A stretch of DNA of 40,590 bases, from the NCBI GenBank assembly GCA_964645155.1, contig CAZYBG010000025.1, positions 1 to 40,590 of the forward strand, in the 5' to 3' direction. A program made the translations under genes and the position numbers. This stretch comes from CAZYBG01 sp964645155. GTDB lineage: Bacteria > Pseudomonadota > Alphaproteobacteria > Rhodobacterales > Rhodobacteraceae. The notes beneath the pieces are model-generated. The model was not told the DNA's origin and did no database searches. It saw only the letters and a program-made list of their open reading frames with translations. Shown piece by piece: positions 26,660 through 33,540 of this stretch. The stretch's first letter is position 1. Each line of letters opens with the position of its first letter.

Positions 26660-27231
26660 GCAGCCTGCACGCTCCCGCGGCCGAGTACCGCCATCGTCGC
26701 CCCGTCGACCTCGGCCAGCACGTCCTCGCCATCGGCGAGGCCGAGCAGGTCGCAAAGCCTGGCCCGCGCCCGGTTCGCGCGGCTCTTCACGGTGCCAACG
26801 GCGACGCCCATCGTCTCGGCCGCCTGTTCGTAGGAGAAGCCTGACGCACCTACGAGGATCAGGACCTCGCGATGCTCGGCCGACAGCTTGTCGAACGCCC
26901 GGCTGAAATCGCCGAAGGCGAGGCGCCCGTCATGGCTCGGCCGCTCCATGAGCGTCGCGGCATGGGTGCCGTCGGGGTCGGCCACCTCGCGCTTGCGCTT
27001 GCGCCGGTCGGAATAGAACGTGTTGCGCAGGATGGTGAAGAGCCACGCGCGCAGGTTCGTCCCCGCCTGGAACTTGTCGAGGTTGGTCCACGCCTTCAGG
27101 ATGGTGTCCTGCACCAGGTCGTCGGCCGCGGACACGTTCCGCGTCAGACTGATCGCGAAGGCCCGCAGCGCCGGAAGGTGTTCCGGCAGTTCGTCGCGAG
27201 GATCCCGCGGTGCCGTCGTGGCCAGCGTCAT
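26656..27231 (-). CDS. ecfG: EcfG-type (ECF15) general stress sigma factor
   Basis: A 191-residue extracytoplasmic-function sigma factor directing RNA polymerase to general-stress promoters. Region 2 is seen in HLPALRAFAISLTRNVSAADDLVQDTILKAW and TNLRAWLFTILRNTFYSDRRKRKRE; region 4 in LSAEHREVLILVGASGFSYEQAAE and GVAVGTVKSRANRARARL. The start at 27231 overlaps the nepR stop as ATGA. EcfG identity rests on both sequence and context: it sits between an anti-sigma NepR and a HisKA_2 kinase, and opposite phyR. The operon has its own GGAAC-N17-CGTT promoter, so the sigma factor probably activates its own gene. The typical EcfG C-terminal extension is short. Confidence 0.95.
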   Translation of the reverse strand: MTLATTAPRDPRDELPEHLPALRAFAISLTRNVSAADDLVQDTILKAWTNLDKFQAGTNLRAWLFTILRNTFYSDRRKRKREVADPDGTHAATLMERPSHDGRLAFGDFSRAFDKLSAEHREVLILVGASGFSYEQAAETMGVAVGTVKSRANRARARLCDLLGLADGEDVLAEVDGATMAVLGRGSVQAA

Positions 27232-27374
27232 TTCGGCTGCTCCTTGGCCTTGAGCTGGTCCAGAAGCTGCTTGAAGCGGTCCGGAACCTCTTCGCTGAGC
27301 GCCTCGTCGTATACACGCTTGAGGTTCGCGTCCAACAACGCGCGAACCTTTGACTTGTCGCCGCTCTCTGCCAT
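27228..27374 (-). CDS. nepR: NepR anti-sigma factor
   Basis: A 48-residue protein, too short for many gene finders. The core LDANLKRVYDEALSEEVPDRFKQLLDQL is the NepR signature (two short helices with the conserved Leu-x-x-Val-Tyr-[DE] and Pro-[DE]-Arg-Phe). NepR sequesters EcfG until phosphorylated PhyR binds NepR instead. The start is the ATG at 27374 and its TGA overlaps the ecfG ATG. NepR proteins are often 55-65 residues; this one lacks much of the disordered N-terminal tail, with only MAESGDKSKVRA before the first helix. An upstream start does not help because the frame soon leaves the family. The promoter is the EcfG-type element at 27423-27448. Confidence 0.92.
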   Translation of the reverse strand: MAESGDKSKVRALLDANLKRVYDEALSEEVPDRFKQLLDQLKAKEQPK

Positions 27375-27415
27375 GGTCCCCGACATGCCTGCCTATGCTT
27401 TCCCACATTTAGGTC

Positions 27416-27441
27416 GGAACCAAACGCACCTCCAGTGAGTT
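27416..27441 (+). promoter_or_regulatory. EcfG-like promoter of phyR
   Basis: GGAAC (27416-27420), 17-base spacer, AGTT (27438-27441). The -10 differs from CGTT at the first base. It lies 32 bases upstream of the phyR ATG and is interleaved with the oppositely oriented nepR promoter. Confidence 0.7.
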
Positions 27442-27448
27442 CGGTTCC
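27423..27448 (-). promoter_or_regulatory. EcfG promoter of nepR-ecfG-kinase
   Basis: Minus strand GGAAC (27444-27448), 17-base spacer, CGTT (27423-27426), exact consensus, 48 bases upstream of the nepR ATG. Its -10 lies just inside the -35 of the phyR promoter and the reverse is also true. Confidence 0.82.
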
Positions 27449-27473
27449 CGAAAAAGCCAAAGAGGGGACCTTA

Positions 27474-28283
27474 ATGGCCACTGACAGCACGCGCGACCTC
27501 GGCACGATCGTCGGCGCGAACCTTCCCTACCTGCGCAGATACGCCCGCGCGCTGACCGGCAGCCAGCAGACCGGCGACCGATACGCCGCGGCGACGCTTG
27601 AGGCGATCCTGCAGGATGATGGCGTCTTCGCTGCCGAAACCGACCCCAAGATCGCGCTGTTCCATGCCTTCCACCTCGTCTGGGCCTCGGCCGGTGCCCC
27701 GCTCGGCGAACCCGACAGCACGCTGTCTGCACGCGCGCAGGACCACATGGCGCGGCTGACCCCGAACACGCGCGAGGCGCTTCTGCTGCACGCGATCGAA
27801 GGCTTCCGCCACGACGAGATCGGCGCGATCATGCAGGTGGACGGCGACGAGGCCGCGGAACTGATCGAGATCGCCATGCGCGAGATGGAGAAGGCCGTGG
27901 CCGGCCGGATCATGATCATCGAAGACGAGGCGATCATCGCGCTCGACATCCGTTCGATCGTCGAGGAGATGGGGCACAAGGTGACCGGCATCGCCAGGAC
28001 CCACCGCGAGGCGGTGGAACTTGCGGTGCGCGACCGGCCCGACCTGATCCTCGCCGACATCCAGCTTGCCGACAACTCGTCGGGGATCGACGCGGTGAAC
28101 GACATCCTCAAGCAGTTCGACGAGCTGCCGGTGATCTTCATCACCGCCTTCCCGGAACGCCTGCTGACCGGCAGCCGGCCGGAGCCGGCCTTCCTCATCA
28201 CCAAGCCCTACACAGAGGATCAGGTCCGCTCGGCCGTGAGCCAGGCGATGTTCTTCTCCTCGACCGAAACGCTGGTGGACTGA
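27474..28283 (+). CDS. phyR: PhyR anti-anti-sigma response regulator
   Basis: PhyR has a sigma-like N-terminal domain that mimics EcfG and a C-terminal receiver; phosphorylation exposes the mimic, which captures NepR. Here residues 8-140 are sigma-like (LPYLRRYARALTGSQQTGD, region-4-like LTPNTREALLLHAIEGFRHDEIGAIM). The receiver has acidic residues Glu150/Asp151, phospho-acceptor Asp195 (LILADIQLADNSSGIDAV) and Lys244 in FLITKPY, within the FAT GUY-type stretch typical of PhyR. I start at the ATG at 27474 because GAGGGGA lies about six bases before it; an upstream GTG at 27435 is in frame but sits in the promoter. Length 269. It is divergent from nepR-ecfG. Confidence 0.95.
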   Translation: MATDSTRDLGTIVGANLPYLRRYARALTGSQQTGDRYAAATLEAILQDDGVFAAETDPKIALFHAFHLVWASAGAPLGEPDSTLSARAQDHMARLTPNTREALLLHAIEGFRHDEIGAIMQVDGDEAAELIEIAMREMEKAVAGRIMIIEDEAIIALDIRSIVEEMGHKVTGIARTHREAVELAVRDRPDLILADIQLADNSSGIDAVNDILKQFDELPVIFITAFPERLLTGSRPEPAFLITKPYTEDQVRSAVSQAMFFSSTETLVD

Positions 28284-28321
28284 TCTGCCGGGCGGTGCGG
28301 CAGGCTGCCGCCTCCGGCCGC

Positions 28322-28720
28322 CTACCGCTCGCGCAGCAGCAGCGCCGTCTTGACCGCGTCAGAGGTGAAGGGGCGGACGAGGGCCTCCCAACCCTCGCCC
28401 CTGCCGAGCCGCTCCGCTTCCTCGCCAAGCAGAAAGACCCGGCCCCCTCGCGTCGCGATGGCGGCCTGCAGGGCCGATCCATCGAACGCATCCGGTTCCA
28501 TCCCGAGGAACGCGGCGTTCAGGTTCACGACATCGGCCAGCGCGACGAGCGCAAGCGCAGATGTCGTCGTCACCACGACGTCGCAGGCCGGGCTGAACTC
28601 GGCCGCCGTCTGCGCCAGGTCGCGCGCGACGAGGACATCGTCCAGCACGACCAGGAACGTATCCCTCGCTGCGGGCGGCAGGTCATCTGCGGGCATGGAG
28701 ATCACTTGTGAAATCGACAT
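28322..28720 (-). CDS. Pseudo-receiver domain protein
   Basis: A 132-residue single-domain protein with a receiver-like alternation of strands and helices: FLVVLDDVLVARDLAQTA, VVVTTTSALALVALAD, LNAAFLGMEPDAF, GGRVFLLGEEAERLG, ALVRPFTSDAVKTALLL. The first acidic pair is present (LDD), but the phospho-acceptor position after strand 3 reads FLGMEP, with Gly where Asp should be, and the strand-5 Lys is Arg (VRPF). It therefore probably cannot be phosphorylated normally. It follows phyR convergently (gap 38) and is divergent from a Crp/Fnr regulator. An alternative start is the ATG at 28696. Such proteins could bind PhyK-like kinases as decoys, but that is inference. Confidence 0.8.
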   Translation of the reverse strand: MSISQVISMPADDLPPAARDTFLVVLDDVLVARDLAQTAAEFSPACDVVVTTTSALALVALADVVNLNAAFLGMEPDAFDGSALQAAIATRGGRVFLLGEEAERLGRGEGWEALVRPFTSDAVKTALLLRER

Positions 28721-28790
28721 GCTGCATCATGGAACCGGAACTGGGGCGCGGCATTAAACTGCGACATACCCGAGCAGGATTCGCCCGCCC

Positions 28791-29522
28791 ATGGTCGCCA
28801 TCCCGTGCACCGAGTGCCCGTTGCGCAAGAAACCGCTGTTCACGCCCTTCACCGAGGAGGAACTCGCCTTCATGCTCGAGTTCAAGGTCGGCGAACTGGT
28901 CGTCGATCCGGGCACGACGATCCTTCTGCAGGGCTCCACCGCGCCGCAACTCTATACGGTGCTGCGCGGGATGGGAACGCGCTACCAGACGCTGGAGAAT
29001 GGCCGCAGGCAGGTCATCAACTTCCTGTTTCCGGGCGACTTCACCGGCCTGCAGGCCGGCCTGATGGGCGAGATGAAGCACTCGGTCGAGGCGGCGACCG
29101 AAATGATGCTCTGCGTCTTCCGACGCTCCGACCTGTGGACCCTGTTCCGGTCGAGCCCGCAGCGCGCCTATGATCTGACCTGGATCGCGGCGGTCGAGGA
29201 GCACTTCCTGGGCGAGACGATCACCACCTTGGGCCAGCGCGATGCCATGCAGCGGATCGCCTGGGCGCTGTTCCATATGTTCCAGCGGCTCCGGGGCGTC
29301 AACCTCGGCACGGCGGATACCGTTCCGCTGCCGTTCCGCCAGCAGGACCTTGCCGATGCGCTGGGCCTCTCGCTCGTCCATACCAACAAGACGCTGGCCC
29401 GCTTGCGGGCGCGCAGGGTCGCCGACTGGTCGCACGGCAGGCTGACGGTGCACGATCTGCCGGGTCTGGCCGAGATCGGGCTGACCGAGGTCGAGAAGGC
29501 CGAGACCCGTCCGCTGATGTGA
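28791..29522 (+). CDS. Crp/Fnr-family transcriptional regulator
   Basis: A 243-residue regulator with an N-terminal cyclic-nucleotide-binding-like domain (VVDPGTTILLQGSTAPQLYTVLRG, FLFPGDFTGLQAGL) and a C-terminal winged helix (FRQQDLADALGLSLVHTNKTLARLR). The family is right, but the ligand is not obvious. The N-terminal CTECPLRK gives only Cys6 and Cys9, with Cys108 in the domain, so the CX2CX5C plus one pattern of oxygen-sensing FNR is incomplete. The cAMP-binding RS pair is absent. It might bind a small molecule, heme or nothing. The start at 28791 is 11 bases downstream of AGGA. It converges with the small gene at 29532. Confidence 0.88.
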   Translation: MVAIPCTECPLRKKPLFTPFTEEELAFMLEFKVGELVVDPGTTILLQGSTAPQLYTVLRGMGTRYQTLENGRRQVINFLFPGDFTGLQAGLMGEMKHSVEAATEMMLCVFRRSDLWTLFRSSPQRAYDLTWIAAVEEHFLGETITTLGQRDAMQRIAWALFHMFQRLRGVNLGTADTVPLPFRQQDLADALGLSLVHTNKTLARLRARRVADWSHGRLTVHDLPGLAEIGLTEVEKAETRPLM

Positions 29523-29531
29523 GCGCGGGGC

Positions 29532-29837
29532 CTACCACAACTGGCGGTTGCCGCCTTCGACCCGTTCGATCACCGCAAGTGTCTGGCTGTCGACGCGGTA
29601 GAGCACGCTGTCGACCACATAGTAGCGCCACGGCCCATCGACCGGCGGCAGGCCGTAGTAGCCGGGGTTGAAGAGAAGGCGCGCGCCCTCCGGCAGCGGC
29701 GTTCCGGGCGGCAGCGCCTGCGTCACCCTTGCCGGCCGCTCGCACTTCGTGCCCGGAAGGCTGATCCGGCATTGCGCAATGGCCGGCAGCGCGGTGGCCG
29801 GAACCGCAAGGGCGAAGGCTAGGGCAAGGCGCAGCAC
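29532..29837 (-). CDS. Small exported protein, RcnB/DUF-like
   Basis: A 101-residue protein. The GTG at 29837 has AGGAG nine bases upstream and begins a signal peptide (VLRLALAFALAVPATALPAIA-QCR). The mature part has two cysteines (CRISLPGTKC) and the pattern LPPGTPLPEGARLLFNPGYYGLPPVDGPWRYYVVDSVLYRVDSQTLAVIERV. This resembles small RcnB-like periplasmic proteins, which end in a similar YYxxxxxLYRVDxxTxxV core, but RcnB metal roles cannot be assumed. An ATG at 29867 is in frame with no binding site. It is the third gene after DUF2945 and topoisomerase IB on this strand (gap 50) and might share their transcript. Confidence 0.72.
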   Translation of the reverse strand: MLRLALAFALAVPATALPAIAQCRISLPGTKCERPARVTQALPPGTPLPEGARLLFNPGYYGLPPVDGPWRYYVVDSVLYRVDSQTLAVIERVEGGNRQLW

Positions 29838-29887
29838 CGATTCTCTCTCCTGCTGAAGGCCTACCATAGCGCGGAACCGCACCCTTC

Positions 29888-30886
29888 TCATCCCGCCCCG
29901 GTTCTGTGGCCGAGGGTCTCGAGGAACGACAGGAGCCGCCCCTCGGCCGCTGCGAGACCGCGCAGGCGGATTCCCTCCGGAAGCTCGGGCGCCGTTTTGC
30001 CCGCCAGCGCGACGACCTCCGGGTGCACGTAGCTCCTCCGGGCGATGGCCGGCGTGTTGTGAAGCCGGCCGGCGGCGGCCTCGATCATCGCGCCGATCGT
30101 CGCGGGGGGGCCGGCGGTCGCCACCTCGAACGCCGCGAGCGTGCCGGCCCAGGTGCGAAAGGTCTTTGCGGTGAAGGCGCCTGCCTCTCCCGCCGCCTCG
30201 CCGATGTAGCGATTGAGCGTCGCCGAGCCGACGGCGTGTGCCGCGCCGGCCTCGTCGATCCAGGTCAGCAGCTCGGCGCCGGGCAGGTCGCGGGCCTTCT
30301 CGAGCGCGCGGAACAGCGTCCGGTCGGCGATCTGCCTGCGCACCAGCTTGCCGCCCTTCGAGGTGTAGCGCAGCCGGACCGCGCCGTCCCTGAGGCGGAC
30401 ATGCTTCCGCCGCAGCGTCAGCGCGCCGTAGGTCTCGTTCTCGCGCGCGTATTCCTCGTTCCCGACGCGCAGCGCCAGCCGGTCGATCAGGGTGACGGCG
30501 GCGGCAAGCGCGAAGTCGAGCTCGCCCGACTCGGCGGAGAGGTCGCGTGCGACCCGGCGCCGGATCGCCGGCAGGGCGCGGCCGAACGCGGCGAGGCTGG
30601 CGAACTTCGTCTCGGATCGCGCCGAAGCCCAGTCCGGGTGATAGCGGTACTGCTTGCGCGCCCGGGCGTCGTAGCCGGTGGCGAGGAGGTGGCCATCGGG
30701 CAGCGGGCACATCCAGACCCGCTCGTAGGCGGGCGGCACCGCAAGCGCCTCGAGCCGCTGCCGCTCGGCGCCGCGGTCGATCCGCGTGCCGTCGGGCGCG
30801 ATGTAGGTGAAGCCACGGCCCCGGCGCACCCGCCGGATGCCGGGGCGGCTGTCGGGATAGTAGACGAGATCGGCCCTGGTGAGCAT
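29888..30886 (-). CDS. Eukaryotic-type DNA topoisomerase IB
   Basis: A 332-residue type IB topoisomerase that relaxes supercoils through a 3'-phosphotyrosine intermediate. The protein has the bacterial TopIB layout: an N-terminal DNA-binding domain (GFTYIAPDGTRIDRGAERQRLEALAVPPAYERVWM) and a catalytic domain with the Arg/Lys site (LRYTSKGGK), FRTWAGTLAAFE, and the tyrosine in IARRSYVHPEVV. GAGGG lies about nine bases before the ATG at 30886. It follows DUF2945 by 39 bases, so it is probably co-transcribed from that gene's EcfG promoter. Topoisomerase IB genes are patchy in bacteria and often located near stress genes. Confidence 0.93.
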   Translation of the reverse strand: MLTRADLVYYPDSRPGIRRVRRGRGFTYIAPDGTRIDRGAERQRLEALAVPPAYERVWMCPLPDGHLLATGYDARARKQYRYHPDWASARSETKFASLAAFGRALPAIRRRVARDLSAESGELDFALAAAVTLIDRLALRVGNEEYARENETYGALTLRRKHVRLRDGAVRLRYTSKGGKLVRRQIADRTLFRALEKARDLPGAELLTWIDEAGAAHAVGSATLNRYIGEAAGEAGAFTAKTFRTWAGTLAAFEVATAGPPATIGAMIEAAAGRLHNTPAIARRSYVHPEVVALAGKTAPELPEGIRLRGLAAAEGRLLSFLETLGHRTGAG

Positions 30887-30925
30887 CGCGCTGCCCTCAC
30901 CCCGACCGCAGTGCGACCGCCGCGT

Positions 30926-31141
30926 TCATCCCTTGCTGACCTCGGAGGAGAGCTTGAGGACGCCGTCGCCGTCGGCCTGCTCGATATAGAGCGCCGGGTC
31001 GTCCTTCGACCCGTTGCGGGTGACGGCCGACCCCTTCAGCTTCCGCGTGACCTTGCGGACGTAGGTCTTGCGCACGGTTCCCGAGGCGGTGCCGCCGCCC
31101 CAGTCCCATCGCACCTTGTCGCCTGCGCCGTAGCCTGCCAT
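30926..31141 (-). CDS. DUF2945 (hypervirulence-associated TUDOR-type) protein
   Basis: A 71-residue basic protein, MAGYGAGDKVRWDWGGGTASGTV, then VTRKLKGSAVTRNGSKDDPALYIEQADGDGVLKLSSEV. This is the DUF2945 pattern: a GDKVxWxxGxGxxxGxV strand, a TUDOR-like small barrel with a Lys/Arg-rich middle. Function is unknown; the fold would suit nucleic-acid or protein binding. AGGAGG lies nine bases upstream of the ATG at 31141 and an exact EcfG promoter precedes it. It is followed by topoisomerase IB, a pairing that suggests a DNA-related job under stress. Confidence 0.88.
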   Translation of the reverse strand: MAGYGAGDKVRWDWGGGTASGTVRKTYVRKVTRKLKGSAVTRNGSKDDPALYIEQADGDGVLKLSSEVSKG

Positions 31142-31172
31142 CGCGCGATCCTCCTGCCGTCGGTGGCGGCGA

Positions 31173-31198
31173 AACGCGGCAGCGGCGGCCGGGGTTCC
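31173..31198 (-). promoter_or_regulatory. EcfG promoter of DUF2945-topoisomerase IB
   Basis: Minus strand GGAAC (31194-31198), 17-base spacer, CGTT (31173-31176), exact consensus, 31 bases upstream of the DUF2945 ATG. It is the last such site in the island. Confidence 0.8.
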
Positions 31199-31208
31199 GG
31201 CGCAGGCC

Positions 31209-32228
31209 TCAGGCGACGAAGACCAGCGCGAAGGCCAGCGCCATGCCGAGGAGCGCGAGCGTCTCGAGGCCGATCACCACGAAGCCGCGCGACCCCCCGG
31301 CGAACATCCGGCCGAGCGAGGTCTTGACCCCGAGCGCGGCGATCGCGGTCAGCAGGAGCAGGCGCGACGCCTCGTTCACCGCCCCGAGCAGCATGTCGGG
31401 CAGCGGCACGAGGTTGCGCAGCAGCATCAGGAGGCCGAACACCACGACGAACCAGGGCAGGCCGGCGGCTGCGCCGCTTTCGCCCCGGAAGGCCAGCGCG
31501 ACGGCGATCAGCACGACCGGCAGGAGCGCCACGCGGACCAGCTTGGTGAAGGTCGCGATGTCGCCCGCCGTCTCGCTGATCGAGTAGCCGGCGCCGACCA
31601 CCTGCGCCACATCGTGGATCGTCGCGCCGATCAGGTAGCCCGCCGCGACGTCGCCAAGGCCGAGCGCGCCGAACAGGACCGGATAGACCACCATCGCCAC
31701 CGTCGAGAGCGCGGTCACGCCGACCACCGTGAACAGGACGTCGTCGTCCTTCAGGCGCTGCCGCGGCAGCACCGCCGCGATGGCGAGCGCGGCCGACGCC
31801 CCGCAGATCGCCACCGCGCCGCCGGAGAGAAGGCCGAAGGCCAGCGGCCGGCGGAACGCCCAGCTGATCGAGACGCCGGCGGCGAGCGTCAGCAGCAGAA
31901 GACCGGCCACCCCGGCGACCGGCACCCAGCCGAGCGCGGCGACATCGGCAAAGGTCAGCCGCAGGCCCAGTAGCGCCACGCCAAGGCGCAGCAGCACGCG
32001 CGATGCGACCTCGACGCCGGGCGCCGCGCGCGCATCGTCGGCGAGAAAGTTGAACGCCATGCCGATCAGCAGCGCGAACAGCATGGCCGGCGCGCCGTAG
32101 TGCTCCGACAGGAAGCTGGCGGCCAGCGCAATCGTGACCGCGGTCAGAAGGCCGCCCTTGACGGCCATCCACCACTCCCGCACACGGCCCGCCTTGCCCG
32201 CGGCGGGGCCGGCGTCAGGCTGCGTCAT
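31209..32228 (-). CDS. YeiH/UPF0324-family membrane protein, probable sulfite or sulfate exporter
   Basis: A 339-residue inner-membrane protein with about ten helices and the YeiH family landmarks: LALLIGMAFNFLA-like segment near the start, GGAVAICGASAALAIAAVLP and GATIHDVAQVVGAGYSIS. UPF0324 proteins next to desulfonating enzymes (CuyZ type) are proposed to export the sulfite or sulfate released, though direct evidence is limited. It is the last gene of the sulfonate operon: its ATG (32228) lies 14 bases inside the end of the dehydrogenase gene. Expression would relieve sulfite toxicity. It has no obvious binding site of its own, suggesting translational coupling. Confidence 0.85.
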   Translation of the reverse strand: MTQPDAGPAAGKAGRVREWWMAVKGGLLTAVTIALAASFLSEHYGAPAMLFALLIGMAFNFLADDARAAPGVEVASRVLLRLGVALLGLRLTFADVAALGWVPVAGVAGLLLLTLAAGVSISWAFRRPLAFGLLSGGAVAICGASAALAIAAVLPRQRLKDDDVLFTVVGVTALSTVAMVVYPVLFGALGLGDVAAGYLIGATIHDVAQVVGAGYSISETAGDIATFTKLVRVALLPVVLIAVALAFRGESGAAAGLPWFVVVFGLLMLLRNLVPLPDMLLGAVNEASRLLLLTAIAALGVKTSLGRMFAGGSRGFVVIGLETLALLGMALAFALVFVA

Positions 32229-33531
32229 CCGTGGGGCTCAGATCGAAATTCTCGCCGGGGAAGAACTTGGCCAGCCGGATGTCGGCCGAGCGGGCATGGC
32301 CCTCCATCCCCTCGAGCCGCGAGATCCGCGCCGTGGCGATGGCGAGCGGCCGAGACGCCTCGCGCGTGGCGCGCTGCCAGGTGACCGTCTTCATGAACTT
32401 GTGGACCGAGAGGCCGCCGGTATAGCGCGCCGCGCCCGACGTGGGGAGCACATGGTTCGGCCCCGACGACTTGTCGCCGAAGGCCACCGTCGTCTCCTCG
32501 CCGAGGAAGAGCGAACCGTAGGACCTCAGCCGCTTCAGCCACCAGTCGAGATCGGCGGCCTGGACGTGCAGGTGCTCGGGCGCGTACCGGTCGGCCACCT
32601 CCGCCATCTCCTCGGCGGTATCGCAGACGATCACCTCGGCGCAGTCGGCCCAGGCGGCGCGGGCGTTCGCGGCGTTGATCTCGGGCAGTTCCTCGATCAT
32701 GCCCGGAACCAGCGCCATCACCCGCTCGGCCAGCGGCCGGTCCGAGGTGACGAGCCAGACCGGAGAGTTGTAGCCATGCTCGGCCTGGCCCACGAGGTCC
32801 CAGGCGACGAGCTCGGGGTCGGCCATCAGGTCGGCGATGACCATCGAATCGGTCGGGCCGGCGAACATGTCGATGCCGACCTGGCCGTAGAGGATGCGCT
32901 TGGCCTCGGCGACATACTGGTTGCCGGGGCCGACGAGGATGTCGGCGCGCGGCAGGCCGAAATGGCCGTTCGCCATCGCCGCGACGCCCTGGACGCCGCC
33001 GACGCTCAGGATCACGTCGGCGCCGCAGAGGTCCATCGCGAAAAGGATCGGCGCCGGTATCCCCTGGCCTGGGCGCGGCGGTGAGCAGGCGGCGATGTGC
33101 GGCACGCCCGCGACCTTCGCGGTGGTGATCGTCATGATCGCGCTCGCGATGTGGCTGTAGCGCCCGCCCGGCACGTAGCAGCCGGTCGCCGAGACTGGGA
33201 TCTGCCGCTGCCCCGCGCGCAGGCCCGGCAGGATCTCGATGTCGCAGTCCATGATCGTGGCCTTCTGCGCTTCGGCGAAGCGGCGGATGTTGCCGTGCGC
33301 GAAGCGGATGTCGGCCTTCAGCTTCTCGGGCACGCGAGCCGCGGCCATCCGGATCGTCTCGCGCGAGACGACGATCTCGCCCTCCCACTGATCGAGCGCG
33401 CGCGCGTAGCGGCGGATCGCCTCGTCGCCGCCCGCGGCGATGTCGGCCAGCATGGTCTCGACCGCGGCGCGCACGTCGGTCTGGCCGGTCTCGGCGGTGC
33501 GCGTGGCGCGCTTGAGGTAGGTCACGGGCAT
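32215..33531 (-). CDS. HisD-family dehydrogenase of the HpsN (sulfopropanediol) type
   Basis: A 438-residue zinc/NAD-dependent alcohol dehydrogenase fold of histidinol dehydrogenase. HisD oxidises a primary alcohol through an aldehyde to an acid (four electrons). The zinc and catalytic residues are kept: Gln249 and His252 (GQAEHG), Glu319-His320 (APEHLHV), Asp353 (FGDKSSGPNHVLPTSG) and His412 (EGMEGHARSADIRL). The sequence follows HpsN, the enzyme that turns 2,3-dihydroxypropanesulfonate into sulfolactate, more closely than true HisD (VTYLKRA start, RYSHIASAIMT, CSPPRPGQG, SYGSLFLGEE). It follows the transporter by 9 bases, in the same operon as CuyA, so a sulfonate substrate is likely. Which one is not known: DHPS or cysteinolate. 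Confidence 0.88.
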   Translation of the reverse strand: MPVTYLKRATRTAETGQTDVRAAVETMLADIAAGGDEAIRRYARALDQWEGEIVVSRETIRMAAARVPEKLKADIRFAHGNIRRFAEAQKATIMDCDIEILPGLRAGQRQIPVSATGCYVPGGRYSHIASAIMTITTAKVAGVPHIAACSPPRPGQGIPAPILFAMDLCGADVILSVGGVQGVAAMANGHFGLPRADILVGPGNQYVAEAKRILYGQVGIDMFAGPTDSMVIADLMADPELVAWDLVGQAEHGYNSPVWLVTSDRPLAERVMALVPGMIEELPEINAANARAAWADCAEVIVCDTAEEMAEVADRYAPEHLHVQAADLDWWLKRLRSYGSLFLGEETTVAFGDKSSGPNHVLPTSGAARYTGGLSVHKFMKTVTWQRATREASRPLAIATARISRLEGMEGHARSADIRLAKFFPGENFDLSPTDDAA

Positions 33532-33540
33532 CGGGTCAGC

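Noticed and set aside
28706..28719. FNR/FixK-like half sites (TTGTG-AAAT-CGACA) upstream of the pseudo-receiver
   Set aside because: Only partial symmetry and a poor match to TTGAT-N4-ATCAA; it also lies at the chosen start codon.
28731..28765. Two GGAAC words upstream of the Crp/Fnr gene
   Set aside because: Neither is followed by a CGTT-like -10 at the right distance.
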